Shown here: positions 11,201 through 21,305 of the stretch, one piece after another
Layout: each line of letters begins with the position of its first letter
Numbering within the stretch: position 1 is the first letter of the stretch
From: Favolaschia claudopus
Taxonomy: Eukaryota; Basidiomycota; Agaricomycetes; Agaricales; Mycenaceae
Direction: 5' to 3'
Length of the DNA: 64,000 nucleotides
NCBI GenBank assembly: GCA_037176885.1
Contig: JAWWNJ010000261.1
Span: 84,789 to 148,788 of the forward strand
Made by a program: the position numbers and the translations under genes
Notes under the pieces: generated by a model
The model's input: the letters and a program-made list of their open reading frames with translations, nothing else
What the model was told of the DNA's origin: nothing
Database searches by the model: none

Positions 11201-11711
11201 GCGTATCGGCCCCTTCAAGGTTCTGAAGGTCGTCGGTAATGGTGCCTTCAAACTGGAGCTGCCGCCCCGGTACTCTGCCCTCCACCCTGTCTTCCCCGTC
11301 GTGAAACTTCAGCTTGTGGAAGCCGATCCATTCCCCACTCGCCCCAGACACGAAGAGCCGCCACCAGTCCTTGACGTTCCTGGCGACAAGCAATGGGAGG
11401 TCGAGGAGATATTGGATGCCAAGATCCGCTATGGGAGTCTATGGTACTTTGTTCGCTGGAAGGGTTATGACCCGTCCCATGATCAATGGGTGAAGCACTC
11501 TAATGTCTTTGCCCCGGACGCTGTCGCTGCTTTCTACCGCAAATACCCTTCCAAACCTCGCTCCATTGCTGTTGCTGCCTTCGATTCCCTTCCCTTCCGT
11601 GACCGCTCGTCAACTCCAGCTCAGGTGCGATCTATGCGTCGAGGCGCCGCATTCCAAGGGGGGGATGATGTCAGGGGAACTCCCCTTTTGGCACTACACA
11701 GCCACCTATGA
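8240..11711 (+). pseudogene. pol: Gypsy pol: RT, RNase H, integrase, chromodomain
   Basis: An acidic linker comes first (8390-8490, DDDEDDVDEVDDADEVDD). RT has LDVRWGFN and the catalytic YLDD at 9185-9196. RNase H residues lie in EADSSDYATGAVL, EMLAIVRALEEW, WTDHKNLAYF and GRPDALSRR. The integrase zinc region HHDTRVAGHAGRFKT...CDL is at about 10300-10420. The integrase core has [15 protein letters not shown] and QTERVNQE as the D, D and E. A C-terminal chromodomain ([20 protein letters not shown]) at about 11400-11545 would target insertion to chromatin marks. Two defects are visible. A 2-nt deletion near 8770 differs from 4510-4520. An in-frame TGA at 10422-10424 falls where the last zinc-binding Cys should be. 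Otherwise it is well preserved, so it is young. Confidence 0.92.
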
Positions 11712-12001
11712 CGCAGGCCTCTTGCAGATTTCCCACTTTCCTGTCAAATCCCCAAAGCCCTATGTCATCGTGGAGTAAGGCATGTGACTTGGCCCGGGAT
11801 CATTGCGATCGCTCCGAGCTTGTGGGAACTAGTTACTATATGTTTACTGCACCTAGCGTTGGGAATCCTCAGCCTTTCTTCTCTTTGGATTCTCCCTCGC
11901 TAGGTGCGCTGGTGATGTATTCTTAGTAGCTTCTTAATTAACTTTGGATTCTCCCTCGCTAGACCCTCGAGACATCTCGGGTCCTAAAGGTTGCCCTTAC
12001 A
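11666..12001 (+). mobile_element. Gypsy 3' LTR (TG...CA)
   Basis: The LTR starts tgatgtcagg (or tgtcagg at 11669) right after the polypurine tract and ends cccttaca at 12001. It contains two copies of ggattctccctcgctag, at about 11885 and 11947. Complement-strand fragments of the same LTR occur at 6992-7175 and 45184-45679, and a related LTR lies at 55924-56182. Confidence 0.85.
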
Positions 12002-12541
12002 CTTCCAGACCATGATGAACGACATCTTCCAGGATGTTATCCTCTCTGGCGACGTCATGGTCTACCTCGACGATATTCTTATTGCCCACTCAGACATCCG
12101 TCGGCACCGAGAGATCGTTCGAGAGGTCCTGCGGAGGCTTCGAGCAAACAAACTATACCTTCGAGCAGAGAAGTGTGAGTTTGAGCGGACCTCCATTGAG
12201 TACCTCGGCGTGATTATCTCCCACAACCACGTCGAGATGGACCCTGTAAAGGTTGCAGGAGTGGCAGCTTGGCCAGCGCCTGAGAATAAGAAGGATGTGC
12301 AGCAGTTCCTTGGCTTCACAAACTTCTACCGCCGGTTCATTGCGGGCTTCTCAGACGTTGCTCAACCCCTCTTCAGACTCACCAAGAAGGGCATTGCCTG
12401 GACCTGGGGGCCTGAAGAGCAAGCTGACTTTGACGAGCTCAAGCGGCGGGGTGACTCGGGACCCCGTCCTGGTTCTCCCGAACCCCGAACGCCCGTACCG
12501 GCTTGAGGCTGACAGCTCTGACTATGCCACCGGTGGCCGTC
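12002..12541 (+). pseudogene. Ty3/gypsy RT fragment (copy B, 3' part)
   Basis: The fragment starts abruptly at cttccagaccatgatg and matches 9125-9665 of the main element with only scattered differences. It includes the YLDD catalytic motif and the connection to RNase H (GFTNFYRRFIAGFSD). A single extra G near 12451 and another near 12535 shift the frame, and homology ends at about 12541. It directly follows the LTR end. With the fragment at 4394-4829 it would rebuild an RT missing only ~42 bp. Confidence 0.9.
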
Positions 12542-12851
12542 AGTGCTCGGCCTCAAACTTCACGTTTAACGCCTCGGCAGAAAATAAAAGCCACCCTCCA
12601 GACCGAGGAAGAAAAATACACCCCTATCAACAGGCCACAGAAAAAACCCGCAGTGATTTCAGGTTGAAACAAAAAGACCAGCTTGTAGCAACGGAGAGAA
12701 AAAGACACCTCCCTGTACCCACGTTATTTGTAGGTCCCACAGCCAAGCACGTACGTAAGTCGGTTCCGGACCGATCCGATTTTAATCTATCATCATCAAT
12801 CTTGATCTCAATTGTCTTCATATCTAAGTATTCTGCCTCTACTCTCCCACT
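12542..12851. other. Intergenic, possible promoter of the next ORF
   Basis: No coding signal was seen. The sequence is A-rich on the left and pyrimidine-rich just before the ATG at 12852, as in fungal 5' untranslated regions. Confidence 0.3.
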
Positions 12852-13040
12852 ATGACCAACGACCCAGTCCATACATTCCTCCTGGAGGCTCATAACATCT
12901 GTGCGCAAGCGCAGTTCATCATTGACTCTCTTCCCAACGCTGAACTTCCCGCCGTCGAGCGCAGTGCGCATCAGCTTGGGGCCGTGCGTCAAATCGTCGT
13001 CGTACTTGAAGACTTCTCTGTGACAGAAGAGATTTCGTGA
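12852..13040 (+). CDS. Small ORF, possible first exon of an unknown gene
   Basis: This 62-residue reading (MTNDPVHTFLLEAHNICAQA...) has balanced amphipathic composition and ends TEEIS. A donor-like gtgaga at about 13036 could splice onward, and the in-frame sequence after the stop (DLRGNLRKTD) also looks coding. It resembles the amino terminus of integrase-core ORFs common in mushrooms, but the match is from memory and weak. A minus-strand reading over the same bases also looks protein-like, so strand is not certain. Confidence 0.25.
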   Translation: MTNDPVHTFLLEAHNICAQAQFIIDSLPNAELPAVERSAHQLGAVRQIVVVLEDFSVTEEIS

Positions 13041-13252
13041 GACCTGCGGGGAAACTTGCGGAAGACCGACCACATTTCCTTCTTTCCGTGATACGTGAAA
13101 ATGTCACGGCGAGCGCGTTTTGAGGTCCGAAGATTCAAGGAATAGAGGTGAGTAGAATTCGGTGCTGCGTAGACGCGTCAGTTCAGAGAGCAACCCTGCT
13201 CACGTGTAAAGACTTGCAAAAAGGATAAAGGGTAGGAGTTCCGTTACGTACC

Positions 13253-14336
13253 GTGTTGACGATAAAACTCGGTGAGAGGATCTGTGGACATCGGGTCATC
13301 CCAAGAAAGAGATCTCCAACCGCCCTCTCCGAAGATTAGGCTGCCCCACGTCGGGTGCGCTTCGAGCGCCGGCGCAACCAACGTTGGATCGAAAACATCG
13401 AAAAGATCGGCAACGTCATCGCGACAGGTTACGTGGGAGGCGGTATTGAACTTCTCCAATATGCTCTGGGACGCGGTTACGTTGATAAGGCGGAAGTACT
13501 CTGCAACTTATTATAAAGAGAACTCACATGATATGAATCCAATAGTTGACCCATCCGAGCGGACATGTAAACTCGTTCCTTACCCCACACGTACAGCCAG
13601 TCCGTGTAGCGCAGGCGTTGTTCAGTCGTGGGGGCCAAGACGCCCTCATGAATACAAGGATTAATTAATCGCCTAGAACGATGTGATGAGGATGTATGAG
13701 ATTGAATATTGGAAGGAAAAAAAAAGCCATCGAAGTAGACGCACGCGAGACCGGTCTCCCCAACGTGTATATAGCTGTAATACGCAGCTAGGAAACGGGC
13801 AGTACGAGAGGGGCTGCCGAAAAGCTCGCACGCCGTGATGAACGGGGAAAGACCTAACACAAATGATCAGCCGTCAATTTCGAGTCGATGGGAACGAACA
13901 AACCGGCGAGAAAAGATAACTCCATGACCGTATAGACTCCAATGCCATAGAACATCTTTGGCGCCGCAAATCGCATCGCAGGCGAGAACATAACGTTTAC
14001 CATCCAACCAGTTTTCGTCCGTGATCCAGTTTGAAAGGAGGACCAAAAAATTCCTAAGAAGTATGCCAAATCAGACTCAGGCAGTATCGAACCATAAACA
14101 TATACACTTACTTGAAATAGGAGATCAATGGTCACGAACGCCAGAACATACTCCTTGAATACCAGGGCCATGCCAGACATGCAATTTACGAACCTAGCTG
14201 ATAGAGTAGATAAGCCAGCGAACCGAAAGAGTCAAACAAACGGATATGACGTACACCATGGGTAACGCACATAATACCGTTGTCCAACGAAGACGGGTTG
14301 TACCACTGAACAGAGGTGTGGGTCAGGTAGGAAACC
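13253..14336 (-). pseudogene. Decayed multi-exon gene of unknown function
   Basis: Minus-strand exons can be chained. The first is EYVLAFVTIDLLFQ, then an intron starting gtaagtgtat near 14113. The next reads LSNWITDENWLDGKRYVLAC and WHWSLYGHGVIFSRRF, then SPFITACELFGSPSRTARFL, then LYVWGKERVYMSARMGQLLD. A short intron (gtgagt...cagag, 13497-13525) leads to RDDVADLFDVFDPTLVAPAL. A gtacgt donor at about 13253 ends the readable part. An in-frame TGA lies near 13870. I do not recognise the family. It may be a host gene truncated by the Tc1-like element whose end is at 14339. Confidence 0.4.
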
Positions 14337-14338
14337 TA

Positions 14339-14681
14339 CACTGACTCGGAAATAATATTGGATCACCGGGTTCTAAAACTTTGGGCCGTTACTGAGGCTG
14401 AAGTGTGAGAGGAGTTTCTAAAGTAGATAGTGTATGAAGTACCTTACCATGTACCCTTTCTACACATAAAAGCTTGAGGTCCAATTCGGCGGTGTTGTGG
14501 CAAGAGAGTGTGATCATCGCGCACACGTGATCCAATTGTTTTTCCCTGTTTGACAGCTGTCACATTGTTTAATCCGAACCACCACAACGACGCTCTAACT
14601 CTGCTTTCTCTGCATACAACTCATTCTCTACATTATGTGCGACACCTCTGCCACGAAGAAATCAGCAACACGGTGAGGATA
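14339..14681 (+). mobile_element. Left end of a Tc1-like transposon (truncated)
   Basis: The inverted-repeat end cactgactcggaaataata at 14339, preceded by TA, matches the ends of the element at 26199-27873. About 200 bp later the 5' leader (aatccgaaccaccacaac) and the start codon region (ATG at 14635, MCDTSATKK) match 27060-27150 of that element (MSDTTASKK). The transposase is cut by a 370 bp MITE at 14682 and no catalytic part follows. Confidence 0.8.
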
Positions 14682-15051
14682 CAGTTGCGGCAAAATCAAT
14701 TTACTTACCAAATAAGGAAATTTGCATCAAAACCGCTCTACCGCACAACAAAACCACCACAAGCACGTTGAAATAGCACCAAGCGCCTGTACTCCCGGAT
14801 TTGAGCCGGTCTACGCACAAAAAACAACCGGATTCGTCATGTTTCTCACTGCTTTTGGCTGCAACTTTATGAGACAAAGTTGCTGCTTATCCCGGCGAAA
14901 CCAATACAAAGACGCCAGTTTTTCTACATCAGGAATACAGGCCAGCAGTTCTTAGTATTCCTATCAACTTACCGCTCGCAAAAAACGAGCAAAAGGAACG
15001 AGTTGACGAGAATTTCCTTATTTAGTAAGTAAATTGATTTTGCCGCAACTG
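14682..15051. mobile_element. 370 bp MITE (family A) flanked by TA
   Basis: Inverted ends of ~42 bp start cagttgcggcaaaatcaatt and finish in the complement at 15051, with TA on each side (14680-14681 and 15052-15053). It sits inside the Tc1-like transposase start. A second, broken copy of the family lies at 58380-59927. It has no ORF of its own. Confidence 0.88.
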
Positions 15052-15134
15052 TACGCCAAAAAAACTGTTTGCGTTTACCCAAGGGAAGAAAGGGTGGGGT
15101 GATGACACGTGACTCAGACGTGTTCATTAGTAAT

Positions 15135-15937
15135 ACAAGCTTAAGCACCCCGCCTTCGGCAGGGCCGGCTCGCTGCGCTCGCGTCCCTACCTACGGGGGG
15201 TACACAGCTTGTCGGGGCTCCGCCCAAACCCCGCCTGGATTTTTTTTGCTGGATTCCTTGCCCGCGGCGCCGCACTGCCGCTCGCTGGCCGGCGCGCGGC
15301 GCCGGGGACCGCGTGTGAGTTTCAACATCTCGACAGCCGGTTGTGTTGTAGGATGTTGACAAAACCCCGTGATTTTCTGTCAAAAGTCACGCGACTGATG
15401 GCCTGGCCCTCTTTTCAAGTACAAGCTTAAGCACCCCCGCCTTCGGCAGGGCCGGCTCGCTGCGCTCGCGTCCCTACCTACGGCTGGTGCACAGCTTGTC
15501 GGGGCTCCGCCCCAAACCCCGCGTGTTTTTTCTTGCTGGATTGCGTGCCCTCGGCGCCGCACTACCGCTCGCTGCACTCGCGGTGCGCGGCGCCGTCGGG
15601 AAGGTTCGTGGGAACCGGGAGCAACATCTCGCCAGCCGGCAGCAACATCTCGACATGGTCCCGTGGTTTCGTGTCAAAGTCATGTTACTTTTCACGTGAG
15701 CTGATCCTTGTGTTTTCATGTATAGGATAGGGACAAGCTTTAGCTCCCTGCCTCCGGCACGGCCGACTCGCTGCGCTCGCCGACCTCCCTCCGTTCGGTC
15801 ACACAGCTTGGTGGGGCTGGCCGCCCCAAACCCCGCTGCGCGCTCGCTCCGCTCGCGACGTCTAGTACGATCTCAACATCTCGACATTGACCCCGTGATT
15901 TTCTGTCAAAAGTCACGCGACTGATGGCCTGGCCCAC
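15135..15937. repeat. Three GC-rich tandem units of ~205-310 bp
   Basis: Each unit starts acaagctt (15135, 15421, 15733). It continues with a block such as ccttcggcagggccggctcg, then cgctgcgctcgc and caaaccccg. Units one and three end with the shared tail ccccgtgattttctgtcaaa followed by cgcgactgatggcctggccc; the second ends differently. Internal self-complementary blocks (ctcgctgcgctcgc) would form hairpins. The ORFs across it come from GC composition. Confidence 0.8.
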
Positions 15938-17372
15938 CATGGTATTGAGAATCGCCGCAGATTGGAGGGCAAGCCAACGGGCGAAAGCCGGTGCTGGGCC
16001 GTATGAAGCACAAGAATCTGTAGAGAGTAGCTACTCTATATTGAGGGAGCCAGAGCATGAGCGACACGCACGACAGTCCAGTATCCAGCATCCATTCCCC
16101 GCGATGATGATGGCACCACACAAACCACACAACTTGACAAGTTCCGCTCCATCCGACAATGAGCTGGCTTTGAGCCTCCCGCCGGCGCACTCTACTCATC
16201 TTGAAAAGGGCACCGGACGCGGTATGTGGACCAAAAGATGAAGTATCACTGAGATTTGGTCAGGGCTGGAGTCGCAAGCGAAGGAATTGGTGTCGAAACG
16301 GTCCAGAACCCGTGATTCAGCGAATGAGAAGCCTTTGGTGTCGAGTGGAGAGTCACAGAGGCAGCTGAGACTGCAAAACGCAGCGAAAGGAAGAGACAGA
16401 GCCCAAATTCCTTTTCGGGAAACGCTCGAAAAAAAATTGGTGTTTGCCATCATTTTCAGGAATTGCTGTAATCGGACCCCTTGCAGTTCTTGGACTTGCG
16501 GGAGGTGCTAGGGCATCTGCTGGACATGGTAGGCATGGTGAAGTGGTCCAGAGGCGTCGAAAAGTCGCGCTGTAGATCCTTCGGCCGAAATTTGAAGCGT
16601 AGACTTGATGGCAACCGTAGATGTATGTACTCCGATGGAGAAGAGATGACCTATCTCGGGATGAAGGAAAACCAAGAAATACATATCCTGACAGTAGCAC
16701 CCTTGATGAGCTTCTCCGTAAGAACTGGTTTAGTCGGCCCTTGACCGCAATCTCTGCAACCTCGAAATCCGCTCTGGTGCGGAACGGGAACCAAGGAGCT
16801 CTTCCGAACAAGCTTTCGAACGCCTGCTTGCCGATTCCGCAGCCCGATCGCGAGTCGGGCATTCCGTCCAAGGGGAATAATTGTTGTTGTGCGATGGACT
16901 CGGTCGTCCGTATGCGGATGAGAATTTTGAGGTAGAATCCAGGCAGTAGTGGCCAATAATTGGGGCAGGGTTACCGTGGATCCCGGGACCGCTGGGATGT
17001 ATGTCAAACTCAGGAAAATTTGACATCCATGGGTGTCGAGAAATCCTGTGTCAAATAATCATGGCCGTTAATTTGGGGGTAATAATGGCTTCTAAGAGAG
17101 CACTTTTGCCAAACTTTTGTGATTTCATATATAACTTTTTCTTAGATTCTAGGTACTGTAAACAGCATCTTTTAATCCGGGTTGACAACGTTGACAGTCC
17201 ATATAACGACTCGGAAAGACTACCCGTGTCGGAAAAATCGAAATTACCTTATCAGGTGCTGACCGAACCTGATGGCCTGTTCAGACCTGATAAGCGACGA
17301 GGGCAAGGCTTATCAGGTAGTGTCAGACAATATAATCTTAGGCCTTGATACCATGCAAAAAAAGCAGTATAT
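15938..17372. other. No confident gene; exon-like pieces and subterminal repeats
   Basis: A plus reading at 15924-16241 (98 residues after the repeat) and an exon-like stretch after the acceptor ttttcag at 16460 look weakly coding. The latter has a hydrophobic run, IAVIGPLAVLGLAGG. Neither has a named domain. At 17250-17325 the motif cttatcaggt / acctgataag occurs about four times in both orientations next to CACTACC on the minus strand. This resembles subterminal repeats of a CACTA/Plavaka-type element and lies just beyond the Plavaka stop codon. Confidence 0.35.
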
Positions 17373-18330
17373 TTACACCGTAACCTTGTCGGCACGGAGG
17401 AACATGTCGGCATTAATGAAGCCTCTCCTTTGTCGTCCCTCTTGCCGGAGTCAGCAAAGCGCCGCGAATCACGTAGTCCATCAGCAAGAGTGAATATTCC
17501 TTCGTTCGCTCGTGCACCTGGCACCCAGCCAATTTGTATTGGGTCTCCACTTACTCGGCTTGAAGGTCTGGACGAGTGCAACATCGAACTGACGCTTACT
17601 TTCAAGGGTGCAGCGAATGAGTGCAGAGAGGCGGGCAAATGACATTCCCGAGCATCCGAATCAAAGAGGACGCAGTCCTGTCTGCGCTGCTTGTGAAACG
17701 AAGGGTTGCACCGCACAATATCTCGAAGGCCGCGCCAATCTTCAAGAGATTGATAGGTTATATTTGCGCACTTGAACAGCCGAACCTGTAAGCAAGAAAT
17801 CAGCTAATTGAAGCAGACCACAAATAGAAAACAAACTTGAATGTGCTGTTCATATGTGATACGTTTACCAGGGAAGGTTTCTGCGATGAAATCTCAGAGC
17901 ATTGTGTCGAAATCCCCGATCGAATGGCCGAGAGCCTTCAAAATATCTTTGAAGGCTCGGGAATTAGTGATGCGCTCGGGCGCGCCGAATCTCCAAGAAG
18001 CGGAGGTGATTGCGCTGTGATTGGATGATTCCTCGATATTATCTTCCTCTTTCTCGTCAAGAGTGCGCTGCTTTTCGTACTCATCGATAGCCATGCGAAT
18101 GCGAGCAATAGATTCTTGATTCTCGTCAATTCGAGTCATCTGTGCCGAATTGATTAGTTTATAACTAAAGTTTGTGTCGAAAGATACCTGGGGCACAACA
18201 TCTTTGAAGTTGGTCTGATTGTAGGCTCGCGGGCCTCCTGTTGGAAGCCCTCGCCGGGACGGGTCGAAAAATGATTTGTGGTGCCCTTGGTGCGTATGTC
18301 TTGAATGACATGGCTTGTCGCGTGTTGCTT
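17373..18330 (-). pseudogene. Plavaka-type transposase, C-terminal part (copy 1)
   Basis: Read on the minus strand, this is the 3' end of the transposase that is longer at 61379-63072. It shows NQTNFKDVVPQ, an intron, then MTRIDENQESIARIRMAIDE, SRAFKDILKALGHSIGDFDT, an intron of ~60 bp, then YQSLEDWRGLRDIVRCNPSF. FDVALVQTFKPSKWRPNTNW, MDYVIRGALLTPA and ADMFLRADKVTV follow, with a TAA at 17373-17375. It is more complete at the C-terminus than the other copy but lacks everything upstream of 18330, where a DUF6698-like sequence begins. Frame breaks occur near 17560 and 17420. Plavaka elements are CACTA-related DNA transposons known mainly from mushroom genomes. Confidence 0.7.
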
Positions 18331-19681
18331 GGCGCCGCAAGAAACGCCGACGCGTTGGTGTCCGTGTCCGCGATGACGACAGTGACGCAGAGAAGGAACG
18401 CGAGAGCGGCAGTGAGGATGGGACGGGGTCTGGGTCTGAGGAGAGTCACACCGACTCGGACGACGATGCGAGGGATGTTGTCGCAGATGTGGCGAGTCTG
18501 GGACGACGGTTCGTGATGATCAAGGGACTTTGGATCAATAAAAGCGCGCTAAAGAAGGAGATTGACGAGACTTACGATGCGAAGAAAAGATTTGATAGCA
18601 AGCAAGGAATTGTGCAGGGCCAGCTTCGCGACTTATTCGACATCCTACCCAATCACTTGGACGGGAAAACTAGGCAAAAAGGGTGGTTTAGGCGTGCAGT
18701 GAGTGTTTTTGCGCCGCTCGAAGCACTAATTGACTCACCGAGACGTAGTTTTTGGATGGAATGAGTTCTCAGCGATCTAACACATCGACTCGCGTCCGCC
18801 GTGGCGCGGGAGACTCCAGTCTTCAAGTGTTCTTCAGCGGATCTTCTCTCTCCAGCTTCCCGGCGCCAATTTCGCGAGGAGATTGGATGGCACGAGCTTG
18901 GGGACGGCGAGAGCGGGGGAGGGGGACGCACGAGCTCGCGGCGAGTACGCTTCGCTTGATGTTCCTATTCTGCATCAAGGTGGATCCAAGGAGTACGACA
19001 TTCATACCTGTTTCCTCAATCCAGTTCTGATGCGCGTGCGTAACTAATGAAACTCTCACCTTCCTCGGATGACTGACACCACTCACAGCTCTTTGCTGCA
19101 ATTGTCCGTGGGCCCAACGCGGCCGCCGCTATGCGTGAGGCCGAGGATAAGGTGACCGACATAGCGTCGATTGCCGTCCCCGTTACCGACAACATGGAAC
19201 GTATTCATCAGATCAGTTGTACAGAACCTGGGGCTATCGCGGCTGCCAGCATCTTGGTAAGTGAAAGCTTCAGAATGATGCCAGAGTTTTCTACTCACAG
19301 ATTTTTTAGGCAATTCGGGGCAAGTCGACAGATATAAAACTTCAAGCGCGCGGCGATCACACCAATATTGATTATGAGGGACGATTTAACGAGTATCTGG
19401 AAATATTGACGACGGGGTTGCACAAGAAGAGTCCGAGCATCCTTCACGTCTTCGCGGAATGGGATTTTATCCTCTTTCCTGACGCCGAGGACAGCTTCGC
19501 GGAGCCGGGAAGGAATCATGGCCGCAAGAAGAGTGACGGGTTTTCTCGGGCCATGGAGGCCCTTGCAGCGGAAGAGGCAAGTCTTGAAGGCGAGGGAGAG
19601 AGTGCGGAGGGAGAGGGAAATGGTGGTGGTGGTGGCGGCGGCGACGAGAACGGTGCGGACAGCGACAGTGACTCGGATTGA
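18331..19681 (+). pseudogene. DUF6698-like protein, degraded
   Basis: The amino part has basic then acidic low-complexity (RRKKRRRVGVRVRDDDSDAE) followed by LGRRFVMIKGLWINKSALKK. The first exon ends at the donor gtgagt (about 18698). The next region gives FREEIGWHELGDGESGGGG, then after a frameshift near 18950 VPILHQGGSKEYDIHTCFLN. Later exons give LFAAIVRGPNAAAAMREAED, EPGAIAAASIL, an intron at 19257-19312, then NIDYEGRFNEYLEILTTGLH and SILHVFAEWDFILFPDAED. The tail is Gly/Asp-rich (GGGGGGGDENGADSDSDSD). This order matches a mushroom-expanded family of unknown function that I know as DUF6698. The start codon is lost at the Plavaka junction (18330), and a TGA sits near 18763. Confidence 0.6.
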
Positions 19682-20189
19682 TCCGCCCTTCGTAACGTCT
19701 GTCACAATGTCATTTGTATTTAGCTGTCGCACAAATTCACTTTCTTCATCTCCGTTCAAACTGATTTGGGTAGGATATACTCGAAACACTGGGGCAGAAG
19801 ACCCAACATACGTGGGGGAACATCGCTGGTCAGTTATCATCAGCCCTTATCAGGTGAACAAACATGGGCATGTATGGAACAACTTGTACAATATCTTCAA
19901 TTCCTGCGTGCCTCAGTTGGTTGTACTCATACTTCTAAATTTCACAGCATTCCCAAGGTCCCGCGTTCAAACCCCGCAACCCGCCTCGGCAAGGCGGGTG
20001 TCGGGATGAACGAAGTCGATGACCGACGCCCTCGGACGGTCAGAAATAATGTTTTATTATTGCAATTTGCAAAAATAATGGCCGATCCCGAAAAAAAAAA
20101 GTTTTTAGTTTTCGGCCGAGGAAGGTGTGAGCGTGACGTCACGGCTTCTGACAGCTTCATCTTCGTCTCTTTCTTGTCCTTCACTACTA
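19682..20189. other. Intergenic, no gene seen
   Basis: No coding signal survives beyond short overlapping ORFs. A small hairpin (cccgcctcggcaaggcggg, 19979-19997) lies here. The right part leads into the ATG at 20190. Confidence 0.4.
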
Positions 20190-21305
20190 TGTGCGACGAC
20201 GACGAGTTCTCTGATAACGACGAACAATATCCTCACGACCACGATGAGGAGAGATCTAGCTCGATATCTTGCTGAACAGCGCCGCTATCACAACAACGAA
20301 GAGGATGGAGCGGTGGTGCTGAGAGGAATCAAGCGGGAGAGGTCAGAGCGCGAGAACAGTGGTACGTGGCTATCATTCCTGTAACGAAGATTTCTCAAAC
20401 GCACCCCAGCCTCTGCGTTTCATGATGGCAAAGGCATACACTATGTCGTTGCTTTTCGCGCTCAACTTCCTCCTCTCCAACCCAATGAAAGGCGTCGTAA
20501 AAATGCCCCTCTTCCTGTCACCAACTGCTCTGTCTATGTCCATGAATCTTCTAGTTTAGCTCAGGTTCTCGATGCCGCTCTCAACTCGTCCATCGCAACG
20601 ACCTTACATTCAAAATTGTTGGCAAAGAACTTCGTGCCCCCAAATTCTCCGTCGTATACTCTGTCCCCTCGCAGCTCCCTCAAGAATATGAACCTGACTT
20701 CCACCGATGATTTGAAGTCCCTCCTGGAGGCTGCCACAGCCAAAGGCAAACCTGAGGCAAAGCTTGAGATAGCCGAGAACCCGATTCCCGAACCCCAGTA
20801 AGCAGATAACAATCGTATTCATGCTTTGTAGTCTGCTTCCGGAACTGTCAGCAACGAAAATGACAAAGGCTCTCGCAAACGCAAGGTGCGTAGGCTCCTC
20901 TCTTAGTATACCTGCACTAATTCTTTGTCGCCGAAAGCTGCCGCCTGAGGAGGAAGAATTAGCCGAGACCGTTACGCAGCTCCGAGGAGAGAACCGTTGT
21001 TCTGACAAGAACTGCAGCTCCCAGTATTGGTTTGTCGGCAACGCACACCGCTCACCATGTCCGCTTGACCCCCGTCCATCTCAATGTCTGGGCGGCGGCT
21101 ATCGTAATATTACAATTTCATCCTATATCTATGTCGCTAACCTGTCTCAGGTCGCAAAAATGCCTGGTGTTGATGTCAAGAACCCGCCCCCACCCGAGGA
21201 GCAAAAGATGTTTTGGCCGGATTATCAGCAGCTCGATGACGCAGACGATATTTCATTATTAGCGCGGCGCCGTTGTAGCTTCGAACAAGTCTCAAACCTC
21301 CCCTA
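20190..21305 (+). pseudogene. Agaricomycete-type family protein, spliced and broken
   Basis: The reading starts MCDDDEFSDNDEQYPHDHDE at 20190. Later blocks are LTFKIVGKELRAPKFSVVYS, DDLKSLLEAATAKGKPEAKL, then after an intron (gtaagc at 20801) SASGTVSNENDKGSRKRK. After a second intron (gtgcgt at 20886) come ELAETVTQLRGENRCSDKNC, HHVRLTPVHLNVWAAAI, a third intron, then VAKMPGVDVKNPPPPEEQKM. The Cys-rich block followed by an LTP...WAAAIV segment recurs in unnamed mushroom proteins, often near transposons. I do not know its function. Frameshifts near 20600, 20700 and 21045 make it a pseudogene. Confidence 0.45.

Larger units (their letters stand above)
8213..12001 (+). mobile_element. Chromodomain Ty3/gypsy retrotransposon, 5'-truncated
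   Basis: Most of pol plus the 3' LTR of a chromodomain-bearing gypsy element is present. Gag and protease are essentially missing, as is a matching 5' LTR in the right orientation. A purine-rich polypurine tract (aaggggggga, 11656-11665) immediately precedes the LTR, as expected for plus-strand priming. The right flank at 12002 is another gypsy RT fragment. Confidence 0.9.

Noticed and set aside
15135..15937. Several GC-rich ORFs on both strands
   Set aside because: They run across all three tandem units in different frames and have Arg/Ala/Pro composition dictated by GC content.
19950..20010. tRNA-like gttcaaaccccgc
   Set aside because: It has a B-box look, but the flanking bases cannot form a T-stem and no A box is present.
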